Assembly (NCBI GenBank): GCA_004020315.1
Contig: SAQG01000001.1
Location: 434,001 to 498,000 of the forward strand
Reading direction: 5' to 3'
Length of the DNA: 64,000 nucleotides
From: Mesorhizobium sp.
GTDB lineage: Bacteria > Pseudomonadota > Alphaproteobacteria > Rhizobiales > Rhizobiaceae
A program made the position numbers and the translations under genes. The notes below the pieces were generated by a model, which saw only the letters and a program-made list of their open reading frames with translations, did not search any database and was not told the DNA's origin. Of the stretch, positions 52,346 through 61,025 are shown one piece after another (the first letter of the stretch is position 1; every line of letters starts with the position of its first letter).

Positions 52346-53329
52346 CTATTCCAAGAGAATGTTCGCGGTGGCCATGTCAGTGACAAAATGTGTCGCGTAA
52401 CCGCCGACGAGCCCAGCCCTGATCGCCCCCATCTTGCGGGCGCCACCGGCGGCGCAGATGCGGATGGGCACCGCTTTCAGTTCGTCGAGCGTGATGCCGA
52501 CGGTGCGTCCGTCGAGCGGAGTTGCGAAGGGGACTCCTTGAGCGTCGATGAACCGCCCGATGATGACCCCGAGCGCTCCCTGCTCGATCATGCCGGCAAG
52601 TGCGGCGGCATCCGATATCCCGGCTCGGGCATAGGTGCTCTCCGGCCCGATATCGCCGATCCCGAAGATGACCTTGCCGGCGGCACGGATCATACGGAAC
52701 TGGTTGACGAGCATCGGCTCCTGCATGAGTTCGTCGTGCAGTTCGTCAGTGGAGACGATCGCCGGGGCAAGCAGGTTGATGCAGCGGGCCCCGAGCCGAT
52801 TGGCCATCAGCGAGGTGCAGAACTCCGGCGAGAAATCGCTGGTGCCGATCGAGCTTCCCGAGAGTTGGACGACGGTGAGGTTCCGATCATGCCGTAGTCG
52901 TGGAATCGAGCGGGCGGCAGCGAGCACCGTTTTTCCCCAGGCAACGCCGATCGTGTCACCCGGATCGACCATGGACGCGAGCAACCGTCCTGCCGCTTCG
53001 CCGATGCGGCGATCGGCATCGTTGGGATCGAGGTCGGGGATAACCGCGGCGCCGCGAAGACCGAATTTTTCCATCAGACGCCGCGAAGTCAAGGTGCGGG
53101 CAAAGGCGTCGTGGTCGACCTGCACGGCGACAAGTCCGCTTTCGCGCGCCTCCTGCAGATAGTGCACCACGCTGGCCCTGGAAACGTTCATGACCTTGGC
53201 CACATCGCTCTGATTGAGCTGGTCGACATAGTAGAGCCAGGCAGCCCATGCCACCGCGCTGTCGAATTCGGGCGGCAGTGCCGAGAGCCCAGATGGTCGG
53301 ACCACGTCGATGTCGGCATTGGCATTCAT
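52346..53329 (-). CDS. SorC-family transcriptional regulator
   Basis: A 327-residue SorC-type regulator: HTH at about residues 38-60 (NQSDVAKVMNVSRASVVHYL), then a sugar-phosphate-binding domain with IGVAWGKTVLAAA and AGGARKMGAIRAGL. It is divergent from the glycerol-1-phosphate-dehydrogenase-like gene and upstream of the FGGY kinase, so it could control both directions from the 141-base gap. It is the second of three SorC regulators in the window. Confidence 0.87.
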   Translation of the reverse strand: MNANADIDVVRPSGLSALPPEFDSAVAWAAWLYYVDQLNQSDVAKVMNVSRASVVHYLQEARESGLVAVQVDHDAFARTLTSRRLMEKFGLRGAAVIPDLDPNDADRRIGEAAGRLLASMVDPGDTIGVAWGKTVLAAARSIPRLRHDRNLTVVQLSGSSIGTSDFSPEFCTSLMANRLGARCINLLAPAIVSTDELHDELMQEPMLVNQFRMIRAAGKVIFGIGDIGPESTYARAGISDAAALAGMIEQGALGVIIGRFIDAQGVPFATPLDGRTVGITLDELKAVPIRICAAGGARKMGAIRAGLVGGYATHFVTDMATANILLE

Positions 53330-53381
53330 GTTCCTTTTTCCGCAGGTTTGCAGAACGAAGTCAAGCGTCGCGGGCGAATGC

Positions 53382-53412
53382 TTGACAAAAGACAGTGATA
53401 GGTGACTATTGT
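53382..53412 (+). promoter_or_regulatory. Promoter of the G1P-dehydrogenase-like operon
   Basis: TTGACA (53382-53387) is a consensus -35; ACTATT (53405-53410) or TATTGT (53407-53412) can serve as the -10, in a local AT-rich patch ending TTTTATAACC. It is 60 bases upstream of the ATG at 53471. Confidence 0.45.
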
Positions 53413-53470
53413 TTTATAACCGCAACGCTCCTGCGCCTCGATTAGAGGGTTGCCCCAGAATGAGGACGTC

Positions 53471-54799
53471 ATGACGAATCCGGCAGCCGGATCCTGGACG
53501 GCACTAATCGACGACATTTTGGACGGGCGCTGGACCGACCCGGAGACCGGTCAAAAGGCCGTGGTGCCGTATGACCGGATTGTCATCGAAGAAAGCCTCG
53601 AAGGGCGGGCGGCCGATCTCGTTTCGGAGCTCGATCTGGGTGAGCGGTTCACGGTCGTTGCGGATCCAGCGACCTATGACGCGCTTGGCGAACGCGTTGC
53701 GCGCGAACTGAAGACGCTCGGCCCCGTCGATGTCGTGATATTGGATCACCCGCACGCCGACATGGCCAACGTCGAAAGCCTGGCCGTCAAACTCGCGGAT
53801 GCGGATGCCGTGGTCGCGGTCGGTTCCGGCACGATCAACGATCTCTGCAAGTTCGTCACCGGAAGGAATGGACGGCGCTATTGCGTGTTCGGGACGGCCG
53901 GATCGATGAACGGCTACACATCGACGACCGCGTCCATCACACTTGAAAGCGGCCTGAAGGTATCGCTCCCTTCCCACGCGCCATCAGGCTTTTTCGTCGA
54001 TCTTGGCGTCTCCGCTGCCGCCCCGACCTATCTGTCTGCGGCGGGGTTCGGTGACTGTCTTTGCCGCTCGGTGGCCCAGATCGACTGGTGGATGTCGCAC
54101 CGCCTGCTTGGCACGGCCTACCATCAGGTTCCGTTTCTCATCCAGGAACAGGATGAAGCGGCGCTCAACGAGCGTGCGGCAAGGCTTGCCGAACACGACA
54201 TCGAGGCCAATGGCTATCTCTATCGCGTGCTGACGCTCTGCGGCCTCGGCATTTCCTTCACCGGCGTCTCCAATCACGGCTCCATGGGCGAGCATCAGAT
54301 ATCGCACTACATCGACTGCTTCGCCGGCGAGCGTCACCCCGGTACGCTCCACGGCACCCAGGTCGGCGTCGCTTCACTCACCATGGCGCGATTGCAGCAA
54401 GCAATGCTTGCAAGCGACAAGCCGCCGGTGGTGAAGGCGACGAAGATCGATCCTGACGATATGGTCCGCCGCATGGGGCCGGCTGTCGCCGCACAATGTC
54501 TCGACGAACTGAAGAAGAAGGCCTTCGACGAGACTGGAGCCGCCGCATTCAACGAGCGGCTGCAGGAGCTCTGGCCGACGCTCAGGCAGGAGCTCAAGCA
54601 ATTCATGGTGCCTGTCGACGAAATGCAGCGCCTGCTGAAATCTACCGGCGGACCGATTTCAGCGGCCGAATTGGGCACGCCAGCCGATTTCTATCGCGAG
54701 GCGGTCGTTCATTGCCGGGAGATGCGCAATCGCTTCTCCTTCCTCGACATTGCTGCGGATGCAGGAATGCTGGAGGATTTTGCTCGCGGGGAAGCCTGA
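53471..54799 (+). CDS. sn-Glycerol-1-phosphate dehydrogenase-like enzyme (EgsA/AraM family)
   Basis: A 442-residue metal-dependent alcohol dehydrogenase. NAD-binding motif VGSGTINDLCKF and substrate loop GSMNGYTST are those of the EgsA/AraM group; metal-ligand histidines lie in GEHQISHY and LHGTQVG. Archaeal and Bacillus members reduce dihydroxyacetone phosphate to glycerol-1-phosphate. Here the usual SMDG aspartate reads as SMNG, and the gene sits with a sugar kinase, HAD phosphatase and ABC importer, so a catabolic role on a phosphorylated polyol is likelier than lipid synthesis. The ATG at 53471 with GAGG before it is chosen. It is four bases upstream of the HAD gene. Confidence 0.8.
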   Translation: MTNPAAGSWTALIDDILDGRWTDPETGQKAVVPYDRIVIEESLEGRAADLVSELDLGERFTVVADPATYDALGERVARELKTLGPVDVVILDHPHADMANVESLAVKLADADAVVAVGSGTINDLCKFVTGRNGRRYCVFGTAGSMNGYTSTTASITLESGLKVSLPSHAPSGFFVDLGVSAAAPTYLSAAGFGDCLCRSVAQIDWWMSHRLLGTAYHQVPFLIQEQDEAALNERAARLAEHDIEANGYLYRVLTLCGLGISFTGVSNHGSMGEHQISHYIDCFAGERHPGTLHGTQVGVASLTMARLQQAMLASDKPPVVKATKIDPDDMVRRMGPAVAAQCLDELKKKAFDETGAAAFNERLQELWPTLRQELKQFMVPVDEMQRLLKSTGGPISAAELGTPADFYREAVVHCREMRNRFSFLDIAADAGMLEDFARGEA

Positions 54800-54803
54800 C
54801 CGG

Positions 54804-55613
54804 ATGCGCGACCTGGCCGAATTCGGACCCGAATCTGCATCGCGCATTCGCGGCGTCTTCTGCGATATCGACGACACCTTGACGACCGAGGGTCGTCTTC
54901 CGGCCGATGCCTACCGTGCGCTCGAACGCCTGCACGAGGCGGGCCTTGTCGTTGCTCCCATTACCGGGAGACCGGCAGGCTGGTGCGACATGATTGCCCG
55001 GTTCTGGCCGGTGACCGGCGTGGTCGGCGAAAATGGCGCTTTTTACTTCGCTTACAATCAGGCAACGCGAAAGATGATCCGGATTTTCGCGGCGACTGCT
55101 GACGAACGCCAGGAAAACAGGCGCAGGCTCACCGAACTGGAAAAGCGTATTATCCAGGAAGTGCCGGGTTCGGCCGTATCCGCCGACCAGCAATATCGCG
55201 AGGCCGATCTGGCCATCGACTTTTGCGAAGATGTTCCGCCGCTGCCGATGGCCGATGCCAGGCGCATCAAGCAGATTTTCGAGGAAGCCGGCGCTGTCGC
55301 CAAGATTTCGTCGATCCATGTGAACGGCTGGTTTGGCCGATACGACAAGCTGTCGATGACGCGCCGCTTTGCGAGCGAGAGGCTGGGAACCGATCTCGAT
55401 GCCCAAAGGCAGGCCTACGCGTTCGTCGGAGACAGTCCGAACGACGCCCCGATGTTCGGGTTCTTTCCGAACTCGTTCGGGGTCGCGAATGTGATGGACT
55501 TCCAGGGACAAATCGACGCCGAACCCGCTTTCGTCGCCAGGTCGCGGGGTGGACGCGGTTTCGTCGAGATTGCCGATATGATCCTGGCGAACCGGAGGTC
55601 GGGAGTGGTCTGA
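54804..55613 (+). CDS. HAD-superfamily (IIB) sugar phosphatase
   Basis: A 269-residue HAD hydrolase of the Cof/IIB type. Motif I is FCDIDDTLTTEGR (nucleophile and acid Asp pair), motif II APITGRPAG, motif III a lysine in YDKLSMTRRF, motif IV VGDSPNDAPMFG. It removes phosphate from a sugar- or polyol-phosphate. Paired directly with the glycerol-1-phosphate-dehydrogenase-like enzyme, it may dephosphorylate that enzyme's product or prevent its build-up. Confidence 0.85.
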   Translation: MRDLAEFGPESASRIRGVFCDIDDTLTTEGRLPADAYRALERLHEAGLVVAPITGRPAGWCDMIARFWPVTGVVGENGAFYFAYNQATRKMIRIFAATADERQENRRRLTELEKRIIQEVPGSAVSADQQYREADLAIDFCEDVPPLPMADARRIKQIFEEAGAVAKISSIHVNGWFGRYDKLSMTRRFASERLGTDLDAQRQAYAFVGDSPNDAPMFGFFPNSFGVANVMDFQGQIDAEPAFVARSRGGRGFVEIADMILANRRSGVV

Positions 55614-55616
55614 TCG

Positions 55617-55637
55617 GCCGGCGCGAAATGTGCCGGC
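55617..55637. terminator. Hairpin after the HAD gene
   Basis: GCCGGCGC and GTGCCGGC pair (eight base pairs, one GU) around GAAAT, three bases after the HAD stop. No T-run, but AAAAG follows. A second hairpin, AGCACC-TTCG-GGTGCT with a stable UUCG-type loop, lies at 55759-55774 facing the convergent SorC gene. Together they probably end both transcripts. Confidence 0.5.
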
Positions 55638-55797
55638 TGCAAAAGACGTAAAGGGTGTTCTGCAGGCGATGGAACCGAACCAGGGACGGCTTAGGGAAGA
55701 TTCGATGCCAGTCTGCTTTCAGATGAAAGCGGGCGCGGTGCACCAGGCAACATCGCACAGCACCTTCGGGTGCTACCGCAATCCCGGCCGGTGGATG

Positions 55798-56718
55798 TCA
55801 CAGCGAACCGCCCGTCTCCTGGTCGGTGATGAGGCCGGTGAAGAATCCCCTTTCCAGGAGCTTGGCCATGATGCCGACCTTGTTCTTTCCGCCGGAAACA
55901 AGGATGCGTTTGGGAATGTTCAGCGTGTCGCGAGGATAAACCCCGACAATGCGTTCGTTGACGGGATGGTCGATGAGTTCGGCGTTCCGGTCGAAGAAAT
56001 AACCGAGAAAGTTCCCGATCGGCTTCATTCTCAGGACGTCGTCGAATTCCTCGTCCGTCATGTAACCGACGCTCCGAAGCGTCGAGCTGGTTGTGCCGCC
56101 GACGCTCATCAGCGCAAGGTCGGCGTTCAGCGCCTTCTGGATAACCTCGCGCGCGCTCGGTTGCTGCAGGATCGTCTCGCGGCTTTCGCGGCTGTCGCAG
56201 ATGATGGGTCCGGGGAGATAGTAGGATTCGGCCTGAGTGCGCTGGGCAAAGACGGCGGCGGCGTCGTATTTGTCGATCGACGACCGGCGCGACAGAGAGC
56301 CGAGAAGCGGAACGACGGTAACGTTCCTGAGCGCCACCGGTTCGATGTTGGACGCGAGCCATCTCATGGTTCGGCCCCACGCCATGGCGACCGTCATGTC
56401 GTCCCTGAGCAGCGTCTCGACGGTCTGCGCGGCATAGATGCCGATCACTTCGGAGAGCCCGAGCTCCGACCCGGTATCGTTCGGTGTGATGCTGCATATG
56501 TCGAGCCGGTACTTCCGCCTGAGCTGTTCCTCCATTTCGAGCGCCTGGGATGTCCCGGCGTTGATGCGGATCGAGACGATACCGCGCTCCTTGGCCTCGG
56601 CCAGCAGCCTGTGGATCTTGGTGCGATTGATCTGCAGTCGCTCGGCGATGGCCTGCTGCGTTTCGCCCAGCACGAAATACTGATGGGCAACCCGGGCCAG
56701 GAGACCGATCGACGTCAT
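55798..56718 (-). CDS. SorC-family transcriptional regulator
   Basis: A 306-residue SorC-type regulator. The ATG at 56718, with GGAGGACC upstream, is preferred to a longer frame that runs through the promoter gap. The HTH is at about residues 17-40 (TQQAIAERLQINRTKIHRLL) and the ligand domain includes VAMAWGRTMRWLA and VSGGKNKVGIMA. It is divergent from the maltose-type ABC transporter, whose promoter gap holds strong palindromes. The imported sugar or its phosphate is the likely effector. Confidence 0.88.
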   Translation of the reverse strand: MTSIGLLARVAHQYFVLGETQQAIAERLQINRTKIHRLLAEAKERGIVSIRINAGTSQALEMEEQLRRKYRLDICSITPNDTGSELGLSEVIGIYAAQTVETLLRDDMTVAMAWGRTMRWLASNIEPVALRNVTVVPLLGSLSRRSSIDKYDAAAVFAQRTQAESYYLPGPIICDSRESRETILQQPSAREVIQKALNADLALMSVGGTTSSTLRSVGYMTDEEFDDVLRMKPIGNFLGYFFDRNAELIDHPVNERIVGVYPRDTLNIPKRILVSGGKNKVGIMAKLLERGFFTGLITDQETGGSL

Positions 56719-56805
56719 GAGGGTCCTCCGATGCTTGTGGCGCACCCATCCGAATGCCGCTGTCGCCGGCCAACAAGTGCTTGCCACAGACATGGTGACG
56801 ATATA

Positions 56806-56843
56806 GCATTTGAACAAATGCACAAGATATGAACATTTGTGCA
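56806..56843. promoter_or_regulatory. SorC operator: nested palindromes with TGAACA repeats
   Basis: GCATTTG-AA-CAAATGC (56806-56821) is a 16-base dyad. TGCACAA (56819-56825) and TTGTGCA (56837-56843) form a second overlapping dyad. TGAACA occurs twice as a direct repeat 19 bases apart (56811, 56830). This AT-rich block is in the 155-base gap between the divergent SorC and ABC genes and is the natural operator. Confidence 0.6.
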
Positions 56844-56873
56844 TCGCAAAACGAAGCGGTTCGGGAGGAACGC

Positions 56874-57761
56874 GTGCGGGTTGCCCAAGCCAGACGTTTC
56901 GTCATTTCGGACCACCCGCTGCCCTGGCTGCTGCCGCTGGTGGCAATCCTGCTTGTCTTCACCGTCTATCCCCTGATCTACAACATCTGGCTGAGCTTCC
57001 ATGAGTTCGTCCCGCGCAGGCGTGCGCTCGAATTCGTCGGAACGGAAAACTGGGTGCAGCTTTGGAACGACACGCGGTTCTGGCAGTCGCTCGTCATCAC
57101 CTTCACCTATTTCGCCATCGCGCTGGTCTTTGAACTGGTGCTCGGCATGGCGATCGCGCTGCTCCTGGACAGTGACGGCTTCGGTTTCGGATTCCTGCGC
57201 GGCGTGCTGACGATGACGCTCGTTATCCCGCCGGCCATTGTCGGCATGATGTATCTGCTGATGGAGGATCCGCAGTTCGGGGTCATCAGCTACCTCCTGC
57301 AGTCGATTGGCCTGCTCAATTCAAACAACCCCATCCTCGCCACGGCGTCGACCGCCCTCGCCGGGGTTCTCGTCGCGGAAATCTGGCAGTGGACGCCGTT
57401 CATGGTCCTGATCTTCCTTGCCGGTCTCAGGGCGCTGCCGCCGGAGCCGTATGAGGCGGCGATGATCGACGGCGCGTCGCCATTCCAGATTTTCCGGCGC
57501 ATCACCCTGCCGATGATGTCGAAGGTGATCGCGATCGCCGTCCTGGTCCGCGGCATCGATCTGTTCCGCGTCTTCGACTACGTCTTCGTCATGACCTCCG
57601 GCGGGCCGGGAGCGTCGACCTATTCGCTTTCCCTCTATGCATGGCAGCAGACGTTCAGCTTCGTAAAATGGGGCTACGGAGCCACTCTCAGCCTCGTCAC
57701 TCTCGTGATCATCCTTGTCATTGCCAACCTCTTCATCCGTATCGCGAAGGTGAAATGGTAG
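56874..57761 (+). CDS. Maltose-type ABC transporter permease (MalF/UgpA-like)
   Basis: A 295-residue permease with six predicted membrane segments and the EAA loop YEAAMIDGASPFQIFRRITLP. The GTG at 56874 is chosen because GGAGG lies five bases before it; an ATG at 56829 falls inside the operator palindromes and has no ribosome site. It is the first gene of a carbohydrate importer whose second permease begins one base after its stop. Confidence 0.87.
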   Translation: MRVAQARRFVISDHPLPWLLPLVAILLVFTVYPLIYNIWLSFHEFVPRRRALEFVGTENWVQLWNDTRFWQSLVITFTYFAIALVFELVLGMAIALLLDSDGFGFGFLRGVLTMTLVIPPAIVGMMYLLMEDPQFGVISYLLQSIGLLNSNNPILATASTALAGVLVAEIWQWTPFMVLIFLAGLRALPPEPYEAAMIDGASPFQIFRRITLPMMSKVIAIAVLVRGIDLFRVFDYVFVMTSGGPGASTYSLSLYAWQQTFSFVKWGYGATLSLVTLVIILVIANLFIRIAKVKW

Positions 57762-57762
57762 A

Positions 57763-58635
57763 ATGAACGGCTCCTTCTCGACGCGCATGCTTCGCACCAT
57801 CGCCGCCTGGGTTGTGGTCGCAATCTTCTTCTTTCCGATCTACTACTGGACGTCGGTGGCGTTCAAACACGGCAATGACATCTTCAACCGGCCGCCGAAA
57901 CTGTTCGCCTTCACGCCGACCTTCGACAATTTCCAGAAAGTGTTCGGGATTTCGCTGGGCAGCGGCGGCATCACCGTGACGCCGGGCGGCGGCAATTTTT
58001 ACATGGCGCCCCGCGTCTGGGATTCGATCGTGATCGCGACGCTTTCGACCGTGCTCGCCGTCGCCATCGCCACCCTTGCCGCCTATGCCCTGTCGCGCAT
58101 GAACTTCCGCGGCCGGCACAGTTTCGTCGGATGGGTGTTGTCGACGCGCATGATGCCGCCCGTCGCGGTCGCGGTTCCGATGTTCTTCATCTACAAGAAT
58201 TTCGGGCTCATCGACACCTATACCGGCATGGTGCTGATCCATGCGCTGATGAACCTGCCGCTCGCCGTCCTCCTGATGAAGAGCTTCTTCGACGACATCC
58301 CCTCCGAGATCGACGAGAGCGCGATCGTCGATGGCGCCAGCCGCTTCATGATCTTCCGACGGATTGTGCTGCCGATGGCCAAGGGCGGCATCGCCGCAAC
58401 GGCGGTACTCTGCTTCATCTTCAGCTGGACCGAATTCCTGTTTGCGCTGACCCTGACCACCACGTCGGTCAAGACCGTGCCAGTCGTCTCATCGACCTTC
58501 GTCACCTCGATCGGCACCGCCTGGGGCAACATGGCCGCACTTGGCGCCGCATCCATCATTCCCGCTTTCATCTTCATTCTGTTGGTTCAAAAGCATCTCG
58601 TGCGCGGTCTCACGATGGGATCGTTGAAACAATAG
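57763..58635 (+). CDS. Maltose-type ABC transporter permease (MalG/UgpE-like)
   Basis: A 290-residue permease partner with about six hydrophobic segments and the EAA-type loop DESAIVDGASRFMIFRRIVLP. A glycine-rich periplasmic insertion (SLGSGGITVTPGGGNF) follows the first membrane segment and is longer than in typical MalG proteins. It forms the translocation channel with the preceding permease. Confidence 0.88.
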   Translation: MNGSFSTRMLRTIAAWVVVAIFFFPIYYWTSVAFKHGNDIFNRPPKLFAFTPTFDNFQKVFGISLGSGGITVTPGGGNFYMAPRVWDSIVIATLSTVLAVAIATLAAYALSRMNFRGRHSFVGWVLSTRMMPPVAVAVPMFFIYKNFGLIDTYTGMVLIHALMNLPLAVLLMKSFFDDIPSEIDESAIVDGASRFMIFRRIVLPMAKGGIAATAVLCFIFSWTEFLFALTLTTTSVKTVPVVSSTFVTSIGTAWGNMAALGAASIIPAFIFILLVQKHLVRGLTMGSLKQ

Positions 58636-58694
58636 ATGGGAGGCTCGAATTCGCAGCCTTGTGGAAATCGCGAATTAAACCGGAGGAGTAGACA

Positions 58695-60200
58695 ATGAAA
58701 GACAGCATCAGAAAGGCGCATCTTGCCTCTGTCACTGACCGCTTCGTTCGCGGACAGATGGACCGGCGCTCGTTTCTTCGCGCAGCAAGCATTCTCGGCC
58801 TCGGCGCCGGCGCGCTCGGCATGGGCTTGGGACGACGTCCGTTCTACGGCATCAGCCAGGCATCGGCTCAGGAACAGGAGCTAAAGCCCAGCGCCGAAAT
58901 CACCAAGTGGCTCTCGGATGTCGGCAAGCCCTTTGCCGGAACGACGCTGCGTCTCGCCACCGAATCGACGCCGCCGTCGAATGCCATCGCTACGCAGCTC
59001 AAGCAGTATTTCGAGGAGGCTACCGGCATCAAGGTAGAGATCGAAGTGCTGCCGCTCGAGCAGGTGCTGCAGAAGCTGACGCTCGACGTCGCGTCGAGCC
59101 TCGGCACTTACGACCTCTACTATATCGACCAGAGCTGGGCGGCGAGCTTCAGCCAGGACGTCTTCGATCCGCGTGAGCAGCTCAAGAACGCCGATCTGGC
59201 AATGCCGAACTACAATATCGACGACTTCCTGAAGCCGCTCGTCGACGGTATCGCCATGTACGAGGACCGCATGGTCGGCGTGCCCTACGACATCCCGATC
59301 TTCATCATGCAGTACCGCAAGGACGTCTGGGACGAGCTCAAGCTGCCGCCTCCGGCCACGCTGGACGATTTGCTGAAGGCGTCCGCGGCGATCACCGACG
59401 CCAAGGGCCCGAACATGTACGGCACCAGCGGCCAGATGAAATCGGGCCATTACAGCCTCGAATGCGATTGGACGGCGTGGCTTTGGGGCCATGGCGGTTC
59501 GATTTTCGGCCCCGACGGCAAATTCACCGGCAATGACGAAGCCGGCTTGGCCGCCATGGCCTACTGGGACAAGCTCAAGGCGACGATGCCGCCCGGCGTC
59601 GACGGCTGGACATGGGATGGCGAGGGCCAGTCGGTCGGCCAGGGCGTCGCCGCCTCGATGCTGTCCTGGGGCGAATTCTTCCCGTTCTTCGACGATCCCA
59701 AGGCTTCCAAGGTCTCCGGTCTGATGGAAGCGATGGTTCCGCCGAAACCTGCCGCCACGCTGCGCACGGTCGAGCAGACCGGATTCGGCGAAATTCCGGG
59801 CGTTGGTCATCAGGGCGGTTCTTCGCTCGCAGTGTCGAAATACTCGAAGAGCCCGGACGCTGCCTGGATTTTCATGCAGTGGGCGACCTCAGCCGATACC
59901 CAGGCGCTGATAACCGTTCTGGGCGGCGGTACGGGGCCAACACGCACCAGCGTCTATGACGATCCGCGCGTTCTGGCCAATGCGCGGGTCGGCGCCGGCA
60001 CGACCCGCCATTTGCCGGTCGTGCGCGACACTATCGCCAACTACATGGGATCCGAGCCCGACCTGCCGGCATGGGCAGAACTCTCCAGCGATATGATCCC
60101 GGTTGCGCTGGGCAAATACTTCGCCGGCCAGTCGGGCTCGGCCAAGGAGTCGCTCGACGCCCTGAAAACCCAGGTCGACGATCTCGTCGCCAAGAGCTGA
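58695..60200 (+). CDS. Extracellular sugar-binding protein with Tat signal
   Basis: A 501-residue family-1 binding protein. The N-terminus has a twin-arginine motif (DRRSFLRAA at about residues 24-32) followed by a glycine/alanine-rich hydrophobic stretch ending near ASAQEQ, so it is exported folded. The body resembles UgpB/MalE-like proteins (VGVPYDIPIFIMQYRKDVWDEL). The length is at the upper end of the family. It supplies the two permeases encoded upstream; a 14-bp hairpin follows its stop. The ligand is probably a polyol or sugar given the SDR next door. Confidence 0.85.
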   Translation: MKDSIRKAHLASVTDRFVRGQMDRRSFLRAASILGLGAGALGMGLGRRPFYGISQASAQEQELKPSAEITKWLSDVGKPFAGTTLRLATESTPPSNAIATQLKQYFEEATGIKVEIEVLPLEQVLQKLTLDVASSLGTYDLYYIDQSWAASFSQDVFDPREQLKNADLAMPNYNIDDFLKPLVDGIAMYEDRMVGVPYDIPIFIMQYRKDVWDELKLPPPATLDDLLKASAAITDAKGPNMYGTSGQMKSGHYSLECDWTAWLWGHGGSIFGPDGKFTGNDEAGLAAMAYWDKLKATMPPGVDGWTWDGEGQSVGQGVAASMLSWGEFFPFFDDPKASKVSGLMEAMVPPKPAATLRTVEQTGFGEIPGVGHQGGSSLAVSKYSKSPDAAWIFMQWATSADTQALITVLGGGTGPTRTSVYDDPRVLANARVGAGTTRHLPVVRDTIANYMGSEPDLPAWAELSSDMIPVALGKYFAGQSGSAKESLDALKTQVDDLVAKS

Positions 60201-60205
60201 GTGTT

Positions 60206-60236
60206 CCGGGGTGGCGGCCTTGGGCCGCCACCCCGG
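60206..60236 (+). promoter_or_regulatory. Strong intercistronic hairpin after the binding-protein gene
   Basis: CCGGGGTGGCGGCC (60206-60219) and GGCCGCCACCCCGG (60223-60236) form a perfect 14-bp stem with a TTG loop, six bases past the binding-protein stop. No T-run follows and the operon continues, so a stabilising or attenuating role is likely. Confidence 0.65.
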
Positions 60237-60264
60237 GTATCGACAATTCCCATGAGGAAAAACA

Positions 60265-60990
60265 ATGGCTGGAAAACAGCTCGTAGCAGTGACAGGAGCC
60301 AGTTCTGGTATCGGCGAAGCGGTCGCCAAGGTGTTTTCGCGCGCCGGCCATCCTGTTCTGATGATGGCCCGTCGTCTGGAGCGCATGGAGGCGCTGAACC
60401 TGCCCGACAGCGTGGCCCGGCAGGTCGATGTCCGGGACCGCGCCGCAATCGCAGCCGCCGTGAAGGAGGCGGAAGCCGAATACGGACCGGTCGACATGCT
60501 CTTTGCCAATGCCGGCATCGCGCGTCTTGCCGACATAGGCCGCCAGCCGCCCGAGGAATGGGACGAGATGATCGATATCAACACGAAAGGCGTGCTGAAT
60601 TCGGTCCACGCCGTGATGTCGGGCATGATGGAGCGTCGTCATGGGACGCTGTTCATGATGAGTTCGATTGCTGGCCGGAAGGTCTATCCCGATCATACGG
60701 TTTACTGCGGGACGAAATTCTTCGTTCACGCCGTGTCGGAGTCGCTGCGCGAATATCTTTCCGACTATGACGTCCGCGTGGTCGTGCTTTCGCCCGGGGT
60801 GATCGAAACGGAAGTTCTGAGCGGCGTCCTCGATCCGCAGACGCTGGCCAACTACAAGGCTAACAAGCTCAAGATCGGCGGCGGGATCGGGCCCGAGCAC
60901 GTCGCCGACCTCATGCTGCACACCTACCAGATGCCACAGAACGCTCTCGTGCAGGAAATCGTCATCACGCCGACCAGGCAGAAATACTGA
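60265..60990 (+). CDS. SDR-family oxidoreductase
   Basis: A 241-residue classical SDR: TGASSGIG cofactor motif, FANAGIA, MMSSIAGRK with the catalytic Ser, and YCGTK (YxxxK). It belongs to the broad YdfG/serine-3-dehydrogenase-like group acting on hydroxy groups of small polar molecules. Its place between the binding-protein and ATPase genes ties it to the imported sugar or polyol, probably the first oxidation after uptake. AGGAAAAACA precedes the ATG. Confidence 0.82.
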   Translation: MAGKQLVAVTGASSGIGEAVAKVFSRAGHPVLMMARRLERMEALNLPDSVARQVDVRDRAAIAAAVKEAEAEYGPVDMLFANAGIARLADIGRQPPEEWDEMIDINTKGVLNSVHAVMSGMMERRHGTLFMMSSIAGRKVYPDHTVYCGTKFFVHAVSESLREYLSDYDVRVVVLSPGVIETEVLSGVLDPQTLANYKANKLKIGGGIGPEHVADLMLHTYQMPQNALVQEIVITPTRQKY

Positions 60991-61025
60991 CGACCCGAAT
61001 CCGGGCTTCTGGAGAGAGATAGAGA

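Noticed and set aside
56829..56873. ATG at 56829 as start of the MalF-like permease
   Set aside because: It lies inside the operator palindromes without a ribosome site, while GTG at 56874 has GGAGG at proper spacing.
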